Source: Pseudomonas sp. GM78 (GTDB lineage: Bacteria; Pseudomonadota; Gammaproteobacteria; Pseudomonadales; Pseudomonadaceae). Taken from it: a DNA stretch of 64,000 bases. Below the pieces are notes generated by a model. The model saw only the letters and a program-made list of their open reading frames with translations. It ran no database searches and was not told the DNA's origin. Every line of letters begins with the position of its first letter. Positions within the stretch are counted from its first letter, which is position 1. The position numbers were made by a program, and so were the translations under genes. The stretch spans positions 1-64,000 of the forward strand of contig NZ_AKJF01000075.1 of the NCBI RefSeq assembly GCF_000282475.1. The letters run 5' to 3'. This document shows positions 33,240 through 43,437 of the stretch, one piece after another.

Positions 33240-34778
33240 ATGAATCTGCTCAAATCGTTGGCCGCCGTCAGCTCTATCACGATGCTTTCCCGGGTTTTGG
33301 GGTTTGTTCGTGACACCCTTATCGCACGTGCATTCGGCGCGGGAATGGCGACCGACGCCTTCTTCATCGCCTTTAAACTGCCCAATCTGTTGCGGCGAAT
33401 TTTTGCCGAAGGGGCGTTTTCCCAAGCATTCGTACCGATTCTTGCCGAATACAAAAGCCAGAAAGGCGATGAGGCGACGCGAACCTTCATCGCCTACGTT
33501 TCTGGCCTGCTGACGCTGGTTTTGGCGTTCGTCACGGTGTTGGGCATGCTTGCCGCCCCATGGGTCATCTGGGTGACCGCCCCGGGTTTCATCGACACGC
33601 CAGAGAAGTTCGAGCTGACCACGAGTCTGCTGCGGGTGACCTTTCCCTACATCCTGCTGATTTCCCTGTCGTCATTGGCCGGCGCCATCCTCAACACCTG
33701 GAACCGCTTTTCGGTGCCCGCCTTTGTGCCGACCCTGCTTAACGTCAGCATGATTATTTTCGCGCTGTTCCTGACCCCGTATTTCGATCCCCCGGTGATG
33801 GCGCTGGGCTGGGCGGTGCTGGCGGGCGGTCTGGCGCAGTTGCTGTACCAGCTGCCACATCTGAAAAAGATCGGCATGCTGGTCCTGCCGCGCCTGAATT
33901 TTCGCGACAGCGGCGTCTGGCGGGTGATGAAGCAGATGCTGCCGGCGATTCTCGGGGTGTCGGTGAGCCAGATCTCGCTGATCATCAACACCATCTTTGC
34001 CTCCTTCCTGGTTGCCGGCTCGGTGTCCTGGATGTATTACGCCGATCGCCTGATGGAGTTGCCGTCCGGCGTGCTGGGCGTGGCATTGGGCACGATTTTG
34101 CTGCCAACCCTGGCCAAGACCTACGCCAGCCAGGACCGCCAGGAATATTCGCGAATCCTCGATTGGGGCCTGCGCCTGTGTTTCCTGCTGGTATTGCCGT
34201 GCGCCCTGGCGTTGGGGATTTTGGCCGAACCGCTGACGGTTTCGCTGTTCCAGTACGGTCAGTTTGGAGCCCATGACGCGGCCATGACCCAGCGCGCACT
34301 GATCGCCTATTCGGTCGGTTTGCTGGGGATTATTGTGATCAAAGTGCTGGCGCCGGGCTTTTATGCGCAACAAAACATCCGCACGCCGGTAAAAATCGCG
34401 ATTTTCACCCTTGTCGTGACCCAGTTGTTCAACCTGCTGTTGATTGGCCCGCTGGCCCATGCCGGCCTTGCGCTCGCCATCAGTGCCGGTGCCTGCCTGA
34501 ATGCCGGGCTGCTGTTTTATCAACTGCGCAAACAGCAGATGTACCAGCCGCAACCGGGCTGGGTGAAGTTTGGTTTCAAGCTGGTGGTGGCGGTATTGGT
34601 GATGTCCGCTGTACTGCTGGCGGGGATGCATTTCATGCCCGCCTGGAGCGAAGGGCAGATGCCTGAGCGGTTCCTGCGCCTGGGTGCTTTGGTAATCGCC
34701 GGTGTGGTGGCTTATTTCGGCATGTTAGTGTTGATGGGCTTCAGGTTGCGCGACTTCAATCGCAGGACGCTTGGTTAA
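33240..34778 (+). CDS. murJ: Lipid II flippase MurJ
   Basis: A 512-residue MviN-family membrane protein of about 14 helices that flips lipid II for peptidoglycan synthesis. The start [20 protein letters not shown], then [35 protein letters not shown] and AFVPILAEY carry the conserved charged residues of the cavity; [16 protein letters not shown] lies near residue 370. The frame is open from 33093, but 33240 is the normal start. ribF follows. Confidence 0.95.
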   Translation: MNLLKSLAAVSSITMLSRVLGFVRDTLIARAFGAGMATDAFFIAFKLPNLLRRIFAEGAFSQAFVPILAEYKSQKGDEATRTFIAYVSGLLTLVLAFVTVLGMLAAPWVIWVTAPGFIDTPEKFELTTSLLRVTFPYILLISLSSLAGAILNTWNRFSVPAFVPTLLNVSMIIFALFLTPYFDPPVMALGWAVLAGGLAQLLYQLPHLKKIGMLVLPRLNFRDSGVWRVMKQMLPAILGVSVSQISLIINTIFASFLVAGSVSWMYYADRLMELPSGVLGVALGTILLPTLAKTYASQDRQEYSRILDWGLRLCFLLVLPCALALGILAEPLTVSLFQYGQFGAHDAAMTQRALIAYSVGLLGIIVIKVLAPGFYAQQNIRTPVKIAIFTLVVTQLFNLLLIGPLAHAGLALAISAGACLNAGLLFYQLRKQQMYQPQPGWVKFGFKLVVAVLVMSAVLLAGMHFMPAWSEGQMPERFLRLGALVIAGVVAYFGMLVLMGFRLRDFNRRTLG

Positions 34779-34872
34779 GGTCAGGCCTGGATAAACAGGG
34801 GCGAGACGGCGTTTTTGTCGGCTCGATTACTTTGGGATACGGTGTTGCCTGTCGTCGGCCGCCGGGTGTGGT

Positions 34873-34878
34873 TATAAT
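34873..34878 (+). promoter_or_regulatory. Possible -10 element before ribF
   Basis: A perfect TATAAT in GTGGTTATAATCG, 29 bases upstream of the ribF start at 34907. The nearest -35-like TTGCCT is 22 bases away, too far, so this is only a candidate. Confidence 0.4.
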
Positions 34879-34906
34879 CGACCACTTTATGAGCAAGAAG
34901 CGCGTT

Positions 34907-35857
34907 ATGCAGCTGGTTCGAGGCCTCCACAATCTGCGCCCCCAGCATCGGGGCTGTGTCGCCACTATTGGCAACTTTGACGGTGTACACCGTGGCCACC
35001 AGGCTATCCTGGCGCGGCTGCGCGAGCGTGCACTGGAGTTGGGCGTGCCCAGCTGCGTGGTGATTTTCGAGCCGCAGCCACGGGAATTCTTCGCCCCTGA
35101 CACGGCGCCGGCCCGCCTGGCCCGGTTGCGCGACAAGCTGCAGCTGTTGGCTGCCGAAGGGGTCGACCGGGTCCTGTGCCTGGCCTTCAACCAGCGCCTG
35201 AGCAAGCTCAGCGCCAGTGAATTCGTTGATACCATCCTGGTTGATGGCCTTGGCGTGCAACACCTTGAAGTCGGCGACGACTTCCGTTTCGGCTGTGACC
35301 GGGTAGGGGATTTCGATTTCCTGCAACAGGCCGGCGTCATGCAGGGCTTTACCGTCGAAGCGGCGCAAACCGTCGAGCTCGACGGTATTCGCGTCAGCAG
35401 CACCCAGGTGCGTAATGCGCTGGCCGCCGCTGACTTTGCCCTCGCAGAGCGTCTGCTGGGCCGCCCGTACCGGATCGCCGGTCGCGTGTTGCACGGCCAG
35501 AAGCTGGCGCGGCAGTTGGGTACGCCCACCGCCAACATTCAGCTCAAGCGTCGTCGCGTACCGTTTACCGGGGTTTACCTGGTCAGCGTAGATCTGGACG
35601 GCAAGACCTGGCCTGGCGTCGCCAATATCGGCGTTCGACCTACGGTTCAGGGAGATGGCAAAGCCCACCTTGAAGTACATCTTTTAGATTTTGCCGGCGA
35701 TCTGTATGACCGGCGTATGACGGTGGTTTTCCACCAAAAGCTGCGTGAAGAGCAGCGTTTCGCCTCTCTGGAGGCGCTTAAGACGGCGATCAATGCGGAT
35801 GTCGCCGCCGCCCGTGCCCTGTCGCACCTAGCGCCAATCGCTAATGAAGAGCCTTAA
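34907..35857 (+). CDS. ribF: Bifunctional riboflavin kinase/FAD synthetase
   Basis: A 316-residue enzyme that converts riboflavin to FMN and then FAD. The N-terminal nucleotidyltransferase domain has TIGNFDGVHRGHQAIL and VGDDFRFG; the C-terminal kinase domain has GTPTANIQLKRR and VANIGVRPT. The ATG at 34907 (MQLVRGLHNL) matches the family; an ATG at 34889 would add six residues. ileS starts on the very next base after its TAA. Confidence 0.95.
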   Translation: MQLVRGLHNLRPQHRGCVATIGNFDGVHRGHQAILARLRERALELGVPSCVVIFEPQPREFFAPDTAPARLARLRDKLQLLAAEGVDRVLCLAFNQRLSKLSASEFVDTILVDGLGVQHLEVGDDFRFGCDRVGDFDFLQQAGVMQGFTVEAAQTVELDGIRVSSTQVRNALAAADFALAERLLGRPYRIAGRVLHGQKLARQLGTPTANIQLKRRRVPFTGVYLVSVDLDGKTWPGVANIGVRPTVQGDGKAHLEVHLLDFAGDLYDRRMTVVFHQKLREEQRFASLEALKTAINADVAAARALSHLAPIANEEP

Positions 35858-38689
35858 ATGACCGACTATAAAGCCACGCTAAACCTTCCGGACACCGCCT
35901 TCCCAATGAAGGCCGGCCTGCCTCAGCGCGAACCGCAGATTCTGCAGCGCTGGGACAGCATTGGCCTGTACGGAAAGTTGCGCGAGATTGGCAAGGATCG
36001 TCCGAAGTTCGTCCTGCACGACGGTCCTCCGTACGCCAACGGCACGATTCACATCGGTCACGCACTGAACAAGATTCTCAAGGACATGATCATCCGTTCG
36101 AAGACCCTGTCGGGCTTCGACGCGCCTTATGTTCCGGGCTGGGACTGCCACGGCCTGCCGATCGAGCACAAGGTCGAAGTGACCCACGGCAAGAACCTGG
36201 GCGCGGACAAGACCCGCGAACTGTGCCGGGCCTACGCCACCGAGCAGATCGAAGGGCAGAAATCCGAATTCATCCGTCTGGGCGTGCTGGGCGACTTCGC
36301 CAACCCGTACAAGACCATGGATTTCAAGAACGAGGCCGGTGAAATCCGTGCCCTGGCCGAAATCGTCAAGGGCGGTTTCGTGTTCAAAGGCTTGAAGCCT
36401 GTGAACTGGTGCTTCGACTGCGGATCGGCCCTGGCCGAAGCGGAAGTCGAGTACGAGAACAAGAAGTCCTCGACCATCGACGTGGCGTTCCCGATTGCCG
36501 ATGAAGCCAGCCTGGCTGCCGCTTTCGGCCTGCCATCGCTGGCCAAGCCTGCTTCGATCGTGATCTGGACCACCACCCCGTGGACCATCCCGGCTAACCA
36601 GGCGTTGAACGTCCACCCGGAATTCAACTACGCCCTGGTCGATGTCGGCGACAAACTGCTGGTACTGGCTGAAGAGCTGGTTGAGTCGTGCCTGGCGCGC
36701 TACAGCCTGGAAGGTTCGGTCATCGCGACCACCGCGGGCAAGGCGCTGGAGCTGATCAACTTCCGTCACCCGTTCTACGACCGTCTGTCGCCTGTGTACC
36801 TGGCTGACTACGTCGAACTGGGCGCCGGCACCGGCGTGGTTCACTCCGCCCCGGCCTACGGCGTGGACGACTTCGTGACCTGCAAGAAATACGGCATGGT
36901 CAACGACGACATCCTCAATCCGGTACAAAGCAATGGCGTCTACGCGACTTCGCTGGAATTCTTCGGCGGCCAGTTCATCTGGAAGGCCAACCCGGCCATC
37001 GTCGACAAGCTGACCGAAGTCGGCGCGCTGCTGCACACCACCATCATCGAACACAGCTACATGCACTGCTGGCGCCACAAGACCCCGCTGATCTACCGCG
37101 CGACCGCGCAGTGGTTCATCGGCATGGACAAGCAGCCGACCACTGGCGACACCCTGCGCCAGCGCTCGCTCAAAGCCATCGAAGAGACCCAGTTCGTACC
37201 GGCCTGGGGCCAAGCGCGCCTGCACTCGATGATCGCCAACCGTCCTGACTGGTGCATCTCCCGCCAGCGCAACTGGGGCGTGCCGATCCCGTTCTTCCTG
37301 AACAAGGAAAGCGGCGAGCTGCACCCACGCACCGTCGAGCTGATGGAAGAAGTCGCCAAGCGCGTCGAAGGCGAAGGCATCGAGGCCTGGTTCAAGCTGG
37401 ACGCCGCCGAATTGCTGGGCGATGAAGCCCCACAGTACGACAAGATCAGCGACACCCTGGACGTCTGGTTCGATTCGGGCACCACGCACTGGCACGTCCT
37501 GCGCGGTTCGCACCCGATGGGCCACGAAAGCGGTCCACGCGCCGACCTGTACCTGGAAGGTTCGGACCAGCACCGCGGCTGGTTCCACTCGTCGCTGCTG
37601 ACCGGTTGCGCCATCGACAACCACGCTCCGTACCGCGAGCTGCTGACACACGGTTTCACCGTTGACGAGTCCGGCCGCAAGATGTCCAAGTCGTTGGGCA
37701 ACGTCATTGCACCGCAGAAAGTCAACGATACCTTGGGCGCCGATATCATGCGCCTGTGGGTCGCTTCTACCGACTACTCCGGCGAAATGGCAGTGTCCGA
37801 GCAGATCCTGCAGCGCAGTGCGGACGCCTATCGGCGTATCCGTAACACCGCGCGTTTCCTGCTCTCGAACCTGACCGGTTTCAACCCGGCCACCGACCTG
37901 CTGCCGGCCGAAGAAATGCTGGCGCTGGACCGTTGGGCCGTGGACCGCACCCTGCTGCTGCAACGCGAGCTGCAAGAGCACTACGGTGAATACCGCTTCT
38001 GGAACGTTTACTCCAAGATCCACAACTTCTGCGTGCAGGAGCTGGGCGGTTTCTACCTGGACATCATCAAGGACCGCCAGTACACCACGGGTGCCGACAG
38101 CAAGGCCCGTCGTTCGTGCCAGACCGCGCTGTTCCACATCTCCGAAGCGCTGGTGCGCTGGATCGCCCCGATCCTGGCGTTCACCGCCGACGAGCTGTGG
38201 CAATACCTGCCGGGCGAGCGCAACGAGTCCGTCATGCTCAACACCTGGTACGAAGGCCTGAGCGAACTGCCGGAAGGCTTCGAGCTGGGTCGCGCCTACT
38301 GGGACCGCATCATGGAAGTGAAGGTCGCGGTCAACAAAGAGATGGAAATCCAGCGTGCGGCCAAGGCCGTCGGTGGCAACCTGCAAGCCGAAGTGACGCT
38401 GTTCGCCGAAGAGGCGCTGACCGCCGACCTGGCCAAGCTGAGCAACGAGCTGCGTTTCGTGCTGATCACCTCCACCGCCAGCGTTGCGCCTTTTGTTCAG
38501 GCGCCAGCGGACGCGGTGGTCACCGAAGTCAGCGGCTTGAAGCTGAAAATCGTCAAGTCGGCCTTCGCCAAGTGCGCCCGTTGCTGGCACTGCCGTGAAG
38601 ACGTCGGCGTGAACCCGGAGCATCCGGAAATCTGTGGCCGTTGCGTCGACAACATCAGCGGCGCGGGCGAGGTTCGTCATTATGCCTAA
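35858..38689 (+). CDS. ileS: Isoleucyl-tRNA synthetase
   Basis: A class I synthetase of 943 residues. The HIGH motif is [16 protein letters not shown] near residue 60, KMSKS is [10 protein letters not shown] near residue 605, and [15 protein letters not shown] belongs to the editing domain. The C-terminus has a zinc finger (CARCWHC and CGRC). Its length is typical. It lies in the ribF-ileS-lspA-fkpB-ispH run found in many gammaproteobacteria, overlapping lspA by 8 bases. Confidence 0.98.
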   Translation: MTDYKATLNLPDTAFPMKAGLPQREPQILQRWDSIGLYGKLREIGKDRPKFVLHDGPPYANGTIHIGHALNKILKDMIIRSKTLSGFDAPYVPGWDCHGLPIEHKVEVTHGKNLGADKTRELCRAYATEQIEGQKSEFIRLGVLGDFANPYKTMDFKNEAGEIRALAEIVKGGFVFKGLKPVNWCFDCGSALAEAEVEYENKKSSTIDVAFPIADEASLAAAFGLPSLAKPASIVIWTTTPWTIPANQALNVHPEFNYALVDVGDKLLVLAEELVESCLARYSLEGSVIATTAGKALELINFRHPFYDRLSPVYLADYVELGAGTGVVHSAPAYGVDDFVTCKKYGMVNDDILNPVQSNGVYATSLEFFGGQFIWKANPAIVDKLTEVGALLHTTIIEHSYMHCWRHKTPLIYRATAQWFIGMDKQPTTGDTLRQRSLKAIEETQFVPAWGQARLHSMIANRPDWCISRQRNWGVPIPFFLNKESGELHPRTVELMEEVAKRVEGEGIEAWFKLDAAELLGDEAPQYDKISDTLDVWFDSGTTHWHVLRGSHPMGHESGPRADLYLEGSDQHRGWFHSSLLTGCAIDNHAPYRELLTHGFTVDESGRKMSKSLGNVIAPQKVNDTLGADIMRLWVASTDYSGEMAVSEQILQRSADAYRRIRNTARFLLSNLTGFNPATDLLPAEEMLALDRWAVDRTLLLQRELQEHYGEYRFWNVYSKIHNFCVQELGGFYLDIIKDRQYTTGADSKARRSCQTALFHISEALVRWIAPILAFTADELWQYLPGERNESVMLNTWYEGLSELPEGFELGRAYWDRIMEVKVAVNKEMEIQRAAKAVGGNLQAEVTLFAEEALTADLAKLSNELRFVLITSTASVAPFVQAPADAVVTEVSGLKLKIVKSAFAKCARCWHCREDVGVNPEHPEICGRCVDNISGAGEVRHYA

Positions 38690-39194
38690 TGCCGCTGGCC
38701 GTTTCGGACGGCTGGGCTGGCTCTGGTTGAGCTTGCTGGTCCTGGTCATCGACCAGGCCAGCAAGTTTTACTTCGAGGGCAGGCTCGAGATGTATCAGCA
38801 AATCGTGGTAATCCCCGATTTGTTCAGCTGGACCCTGGCCTACAACACCGGCGCGGCCTTTAGCTTCCTGGCCGACAGCTCCGGCTGGCAGCGCTGGCTG
38901 TTTGCCCTGATCGCCGTGGTGGTCAGTGCCGTGCTGGTGGTGTGGCTGAAGCGCCTGGGCCGCAACGAAACCTGGCTGGCCATTGCCTTGGCGCTGGTGC
39001 TGGGTGGTGCGCTGGGCAATCTGTACGACCGGATCGCCCTTGGCCATGTGATCGATTTCATTCTGGTGCATTGGCAGGATCGCTGGCGCTTCCCGGCGTT
39101 CAACGTCGCCGACAGTGCGATTACCGTCGGTGCCATCATGCTGGCACTGGATATGTTCAAAAGTAAAAAGACCGGAGAAACCGTTCATGACTGA
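38682..39194 (+). CDS. lspA: Prolipoprotein signal peptidase (signal peptidase II)
   Basis: A 170-residue inner-membrane aspartic protease with four helices, which cuts signal peptides from lipoproteins. The two catalytic aspartates are in [11 protein letters not shown] and FNVADSAI; the conserved DQASKFYF and [10 protein letters not shown] are present. The ATG at 38682 overlaps ileS; its stop overlaps the fkpB start (8 bases). Confidence 0.95.
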   Translation: MPNAAGRFGRLGWLWLSLLVLVIDQASKFYFEGRLEMYQQIVVIPDLFSWTLAYNTGAAFSFLADSSGWQRWLFALIAVVVSAVLVVWLKRLGRNETWLAIALALVLGGALGNLYDRIALGHVIDFILVHWQDRWRFPAFNVADSAITVGAIMLALDMFKSKKTGETVHD

Positions 39195-39639
39195 ACAGGT
39201 ATTGGCTGAGCAACGCATCGGCCAGAACACGGAAGTCACCTTGCATTTCGCATTGCGCCTGGAGAACGGCGACACGGTGGACAGCACCTTCGACAAGGCT
39301 CCGGCGACCTTCAAGGTCGGTGATGGCAACCTGTTGCCAGGTTTCGAAGCGGCACTGTTCGGTTTCAAGGCGGGCGACAAGCGTACACTGAGCATCGAGC
39401 CGGAAAACGCGTTCGGCCAGCCCAACCCGCAAAACGTGCAGATCATCCCGCGTTCGCAGTTCCAGGACATGGACCTGTCGCCAGGTTTGCTGGTGATCTT
39501 CAACGATGCGGCCAATACTGAATTGCCGGGTGTGGTCAAAGAATTCGATGACGCGCAAGTGACCATCGACTTCAACCATCCGCTGGCAGGCAAGACGCTG
39601 ACCTTTGACGTGGAAATCATCTCCGTCAAAGCGCTGTAA
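39187..39639 (+). CDS. fkpB: FKBP-type peptidyl-prolyl isomerase FkpB (SlpA-like)
   Basis: A 150-residue FKBP with an inserted flap domain, of the SlyD/SlpA class. It has VTLHFALRLENGDTVDSTFD, LLPGFEAALFGFKAGDKRTL and LAGKTLTFDVEIISV. It lacks the histidine-rich tail of SlyD. The start overlaps the end of lspA, so translation is likely coupled. Confidence 0.93.
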   Translation: MTEQVLAEQRIGQNTEVTLHFALRLENGDTVDSTFDKAPATFKVGDGNLLPGFEAALFGFKAGDKRTLSIEPENAFGQPNPQNVQIIPRSQFQDMDLSPGLLVIFNDAANTELPGVVKEFDDAQVTIDFNHPLAGKTLTFDVEIISVKAL

Positions 39640-39656
39640 CTGACCGAATAAGGTCC

Positions 39657-39750
39657 ACTGTGGGAGCGAGCCTGCTCGCGAAAGCGTCATCACATTCAGC
39701 ATAAATGTCGACTGACACACCGCTTTCGCGGGCAGGCTCGCTCCCACAGT
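39657..39750. repeat. REPIN (GTGGGAGCGAGCCTGCTCGCGA type)
   Basis: Same arms as 27454 and 32544, with one arm mismatch (GCGGGCAGGCTCGC on the right instead of GCGAGCAGGCTCGC). It lies inside the fkpB-ispH gap, so it may weaken read-through into ispH. Confidence 0.9.
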
Positions 39751-39792
39751 TTGGTTTTTCATTGTTTTCGCGCGCAAGACACGAGGCACAGC

Positions 39793-40740
39793 ATGCAAAT
39801 CAAACTCGCCAATCCCCGTGGCTTCTGCGCCGGTGTGGACCGGGCGATCGAAATCGTCAACCGCGCCCTGGAGGTTTTCGGGCCGCCGATCTATGTGCGC
39901 CACGAAGTGGTCCACAACAAGTTTGTCGTCGAAGACCTGCGTAACCGCGGGGCAGTCTTCGTCGAGGAACTGGACCAGGTGCCGGACGACGTGATCGTTA
40001 TCTTCAGTGCCCACGGCGTGTCCCAGGCCGTACGGACCGAAGCTGCCGGCCGTGGCCTGAAAGTGTTCGACGCCACGTGCCCACTGGTCACCAAGGTGCA
40101 CATCGAAGTCGCCCGATACAGCCGCGACGGTCGTGAATGCATCCTCATCGGCCACGCCGGTCATCCGGAAGTCGAAGGCACCATGGGCCAGTACGATGCC
40201 AGCAGTGGTGGTGCGATCTATCTGGTCGAAGACGAAAAGGATGTTGCCGAACTGCAGGTGCGGAATCCGGAGAAACTGGCGTTCGTCACCCAGACGACCT
40301 TGTCCATGGACGATACCAGTCGCGTCATTGACGCGCTGCGTACGCGTTTCCCGGCCATTGGCGGCCCGCGCAAGGACGACATCTGCTACGCCACGCAAAA
40401 CCGCCAGGACGCGGTCAAGCAACTGGCTGACGAATGCGATGTGGTGCTGGTGGTTGGCAGTCCGAACAGCTCCAACTCCAATCGCCTGCGCGAACTCGCA
40501 GAACGCATGTCGACCCCGGCCTACCTGATCGATGGTGCCGAGGACCTGGACAAGAGCTGGTTCGACGGTGTCGAGCGGATCGGCATCACCGCAGGCGCTT
40601 CCGCACCTGAAGTCCTGGTGCGTGGCGTGATTCAGCAATTGCAGGCCTGGGGCGCTACCGGTGCCGATGAGTTGGCCGGGCGTGAAGAGAACATCACGTT
40701 CTCCATGCCCAAAGAACTGCGGGTCCGTTCGCTGCTCTGA
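39793..40740 (+). CDS. ispH: 4-hydroxy-3-methylbut-2-enyl diphosphate reductase
   Basis: A 315-residue iron-sulfur enzyme, the last step of the MEP isoprenoid pathway. The cluster cysteines are in [24 protein letters not shown] and [10 protein letters not shown]. The substrate-contact residues [14 protein letters not shown] and PNSSNSNRL are present. The ATG at 39793 gives the standard [10 protein letters not shown] start; the longer frame upstream is spurious. Confidence 0.97.
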   Translation: MQIKLANPRGFCAGVDRAIEIVNRALEVFGPPIYVRHEVVHNKFVVEDLRNRGAVFVEELDQVPDDVIVIFSAHGVSQAVRTEAAGRGLKVFDATCPLVTKVHIEVARYSRDGRECILIGHAGHPEVEGTMGQYDASSGGAIYLVEDEKDVAELQVRNPEKLAFVTQTTLSMDDTSRVIDALRTRFPAIGGPRKDDICYATQNRQDAVKQLADECDVVLVVGSPNSSNSNRLRELAERMSTPAYLIDGAEDLDKSWFDGVERIGITAGASAPEVLVRGVIQQLQAWGATGADELAGREENITFSMPKELRVRSLL

Positions 40741-40744
40741 ACCT

Positions 40745-41257
40745 TCAGGTCGCGCATAACGCCTGCGCGGTCTTCTCGCTGCGCAGGCTGACGCGACCGG
40801 TCCGGGCCAGCACCACCTGGTGTTGGCTCTGCGCCGCGCGTGCCGCGCACACATGCAATGTCCCTGCTTGAAAACCTCCGGACACCGGCTCCCCTAGTGG
40901 GCCGAACCGTACGGCAGTCCTGAGATACTGATTGCCGAAAATCGCCACGCCCATGCCGCTGCGGCGCTCGACCAGCAGCGGATTGCCGGGGTCCTCGTGC
41001 CCCTTGCCGCTGACATCCAGAATGATCCGCCAGCCCTGGCTCCAGTCGTCGTTTATGCCGTGAACGACGACGGCCTGGCCGCGTGATATCGCTTCGCTTC
41101 TTGCACTGCGCAGGCCGCTGGCAAGTGACTTGGCTGCTTCCTCGCGATGGTTCGATTCTGCAAGCGTTGCGAACGCCGGATTGACCAGCAGAAGAACAAT
41201 CCCGGCAATCGCGAGTCCCATAAGCAATTCGATCAGACTGAAACCTTGCTCACGCAT
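40745..41257 (-). CDS. fimT: Type IV pilus minor pilin, FimT/GspH family
   Basis: A 170-residue pseudopilin with a class III leader: MREQG, cleaved before FSLIELLMGLAIAGIVLLL, with glutamate at mature position 5. The globular part has the GspH/FimT pattern (LASGLRSARSEAISRGQAV, WRIILDV). AGGA lies upstream of the ATG at 41257. It faces the fimU-pilE operon head to head and converges on ispH, so it has its own promoter. It is named fimT by position and orientation relative to the other minor pilins. Confidence 0.82.
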   Translation of the reverse strand: MREQGFSLIELLMGLAIAGIVLLLVNPAFATLAESNHREEAAKSLASGLRSARSEAISRGQAVVVHGINDDWSQGWRIILDVSGKGHEDPGNPLLVERRSGMGVAIFGNQYLRTAVRFGPLGEPVSGGFQAGTLHVCAARAAQSQHQVVLARTGRVSLRSEKTAQALCAT

Positions 41258-41325
41258 GAGATTTTCCTCCCTGGAATGTCCTGGCGTGTGCAAGCAGGTA
41301 TAGCCGACGGCAGCAGAGGACAACG

Positions 41326-41799
41326 ATGGATCATCGTACAAAAGGTTTCACGCTAATCGAGTTGTTGCTTGCGCTGTCGGTCTTCCTGGTCCTGATCACC
41401 TTGGCGGTCCCGGCCTTTATCCGTTCGACACAAGGCACCAGGGCCGACACCGAGATGGGGGATCTGCGGCGTTGCCTCAACTACGCCCGACTGCAAGCCA
41501 TCGATCGCGGCGAGACCATCCGGATACGACCCACGGCGGATGGACGTGTGTGGACAGGGGAGTTGTCGATCTATGAGGGTACGGGGACCCCGGCCAATGT
41601 ATTGCGGGTTGTTCCAGCGATGAGCAGCGGTGCAACTCTGACGCTAACCTCGGGAGTGACGGCCATCGATTTCAATAATCTGGGCGGGCTGTCGTCACCC
41701 TCCACGGCAGTGGTGATCAGCTATGTGCTCGGAACGCAAAGCAGGACGCTGAATGTGTGTTTGAACGGACGAATTCTATTGGGTGGAAGTTGCGGATGA
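41326..41799 (+). CDS. fimU: Minor pilin FimU (GspH family)
   Basis: A 157-residue minor pilin. The leader MDHRTKG precedes FTLIELLLALSVFLVLITLA with Glu5. The GspH-type head includes LRRCLNYARLQAIDRGETI and ends with two cysteines (LNVCLNGRILLGGSCG) that probably form the terminal disulfide. It is the first gene of the minor pilin operon and overlaps pilV by 4 bases (ATGA). Confidence 0.88.
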   Translation: MDHRTKGFTLIELLLALSVFLVLITLAVPAFIRSTQGTRADTEMGDLRRCLNYARLQAIDRGETIRIRPTADGRVWTGELSIYEGTGTPANVLRVVPAMSSGATLTLTSGVTAIDFNNLGGLSSPSTAVVISYVLGTQSRTLNVCLNGRILLGGSCG

Positions 41800-42245
41800 G
41801 GTCAAGGAGCAAGGGGGCCCAGGAGGGCATGACGCTGATCGAGGTCCTGGTGGCGTTGCTGATTCTGGGCGTGGCGCTGTTGGGCGCGGCTGCCGTTCAA
41901 TTGAATGCCTTGAAATACACCGACAGTGCGCGCATGACCAGCCAGGCCAGTTTTATCGCCTACGACATGCTGGATCGCATTCGCGCCAATGCGGCCGCCG
42001 ATTACACGGTTACACCGCCGACCTCGGGCAATCTCAACGTCGCCCGGGACCAGGACCTCTACGATTTCACCCAGAACATCGTCAATTTCGGTGGCGCCAC
42101 GGCAACCGGCAGCATCTCCAAGAACCAGCGGGTGTACACCATCACCATCACCTGGGACGACTCGCGGGCCGCCAACAGCGCCGACTCACTGCGCAGTTTC
42201 GTCCTCACCAGTCGCGCGACTGTCGACCCGGTGGCCAATCCATGA
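41796..42245 (+). CDS. pilV: Minor pilin PilV
   Basis: A 149-residue minor pilin. The leader ends KGAQEG, cleaved before MTLIEVLVALLILGVALLGA; the N-terminal helix continues to QLNALKYTDSARMTSQASFI, and AYDMLDRIRANAAADY is the usual PilV signature. It overlaps fimU and pilW by 4 bases each, indicating translational coupling. PilV and FimU work together with PilW and PilX in the pilus tip complex. Confidence 0.9.
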   Translation: MRSRSKGAQEGMTLIEVLVALLILGVALLGAAAVQLNALKYTDSARMTSQASFIAYDMLDRIRANAAADYTVTPPTSGNLNVARDQDLYDFTQNIVNFGGATATGSISKNQRVYTITITWDDSRAANSADSLRSFVLTSRATVDPVANP

Positions 42246-42955
42246 GTCGCTGCAATCGCGGCTTCGGCCTGATCGAGTTGCTGATCGCCCTGGCGTTGAG
42301 CCTGGTCGTGGTACTGGGTGTGGTGCAGGTGTTCATCGCCGCGAAAAACACCTACATCAGCCAGAATGCCGCTGCGGCCATGCAGGAGGACGCGCGCTTC
42401 GTGCTGAGCAAGATGATCCAGGAAATCCGCATGGTCGGCATGTTCGGCTGTCTGGGGACGATCACCGATGCCAGCAAAGAGGGCGACTTCGCTGCCAGCC
42501 AGATAACGCCGATCAGTTGGGAAAACACAGGCCTCAGGTTGACCCTGGTGACAGCGGACGTCGGCAACAATGGCGGGAAGCCCGCCTGGACGGTGGTTTC
42601 AGATTGTCGCAGCAGCGCGACGGCTTATACCGACTTTCGCGCACCTGCTACGGGGCAACAGGCATTCCCCATCCGGCGCTTGATCTACAGCTTGAAGAAC
42701 GATCAGCTGATGCTGGGTGTCGGCAGGGAAAAGCCGCTCGAGCAAGTGCTGGTGGATAACGTCAGTGCCTTCAACGTGAGCTTCGGTCTCGCCAGCTCGG
42801 CGTCCGATACGGCGGCTTCCAGTTACAGCAGCAATCCGTCGGACCCGGCACGCATCCGTAGCGTTCGCCTGAGCCTGACCCTCACCGACCCGAAGAAGCG
42901 GGTGAGCGACCAAACCTTCAACGTGGTTGCCGCTCTGCGCAACCGCCTGCCATGA
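42242..42955 (+). CDS. pilW: Minor pilin PilW
   Basis: A 237-residue minor pilin, somewhat shorter than the roughly 275 residues I recall for P. aeruginosa PilW. The leader MSRCNRG precedes FGLIELLIALALSLVVVLGV. ISQNAAAAMQEDARFVLSKM and QEIRMVGMFGC are PilW features. A longer frame open from 41783 overlaps pilV and is not real coding. It overlaps pilX by 4 bases. Confidence 0.88.
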   Translation: MSRCNRGFGLIELLIALALSLVVVLGVVQVFIAAKNTYISQNAAAAMQEDARFVLSKMIQEIRMVGMFGCLGTITDASKEGDFAASQITPISWENTGLRLTLVTADVGNNGGKPAWTVVSDCRSSATAYTDFRAPATGQQAFPIRRLIYSLKNDQLMLGVGREKPLEQVLVDNVSAFNVSFGLASSASDTAASSYSSNPSDPARIRSVRLSLTLTDPKKRVSDQTFNVVAALRNRLP

Positions 42956-43437
42956 AGGGCGGGTCGATGAGTGTATCCACAGGTTCCCAGCGCGGCATGG
43001 CGCTGCTGGTCAGCCTGGTATTCCTGTTGCTGCTGACGCTGATCGGCATTTCATCGATGCAGAACGCCACGCTGCAGGAAAAAATGGCCGGTAGCCTGGG
43101 CTTGCGCAACCAGTCGTTCCAGGCTGCCGAAGCGGTGCTGCGCGTGGGTGAAAGCGCGGTGCAGCTCGACAGTTATTCGTTGCCAGTGTGCAGCGGCACG
43201 ACTCGGTGCGCACCGCCTGCCGAATCGGCGACCCTCAACACGGCCGGGTTCAATTCCACCTCGGGGGTGACCTGGATCGCGTCCGGCAGCGGCTTCTATG
43301 GCGTGCAGAACATAGGCACCACCTCGGGGGCGGTGAACGTGCCGAGCAATACGTCGGCCACGTTGTACCGGGTGACCGCCGTGGGCATTGCCGGCACTTC
43401 GCGCAGCGTGGTGGAAAGCATTTATGCGAAGTATTGA
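42952..43437 (+). CDS. pilX: Minor pilin PilX
   Basis: A 161-residue minor pilin. The leader ends GSQRG before MALLVSLVFLLLLTLIGISS. There is no glutamate at mature position 5 (the residue is Val), which resembles the GspK type that starts pseudopilus assembly. NATLQEKMAGSLGLRNQSFQAAEA is characteristic. It overlaps pilY1 by 14 bases. Confidence 0.88.
   Translation: MKGGSMSVSTGSQRGMALLVSLVFLLLLTLIGISSMQNATLQEKMAGSLGLRNQSFQAAEAVLRVGESAVQLDSYSLPVCSGTTRCAPPAESATLNTAGFNSTSGVTWIASGSGFYGVQNIGTTSGAVNVPSNTSATLYRVTAVGIAGTSRSVVESIYAKY

Noticed and set aside
35879-38764. Very long antisense open frame (961 codons) opposite ileS
   Set aside because: High-GC shadow of ileS; the product is low-complexity and resembles no protein, while ileS on the other strand is certain.
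41783-42241. Upstream extension of the pilW frame
   Set aside because: It overlaps pilV in another frame; the prepilin leader begins at 42242.
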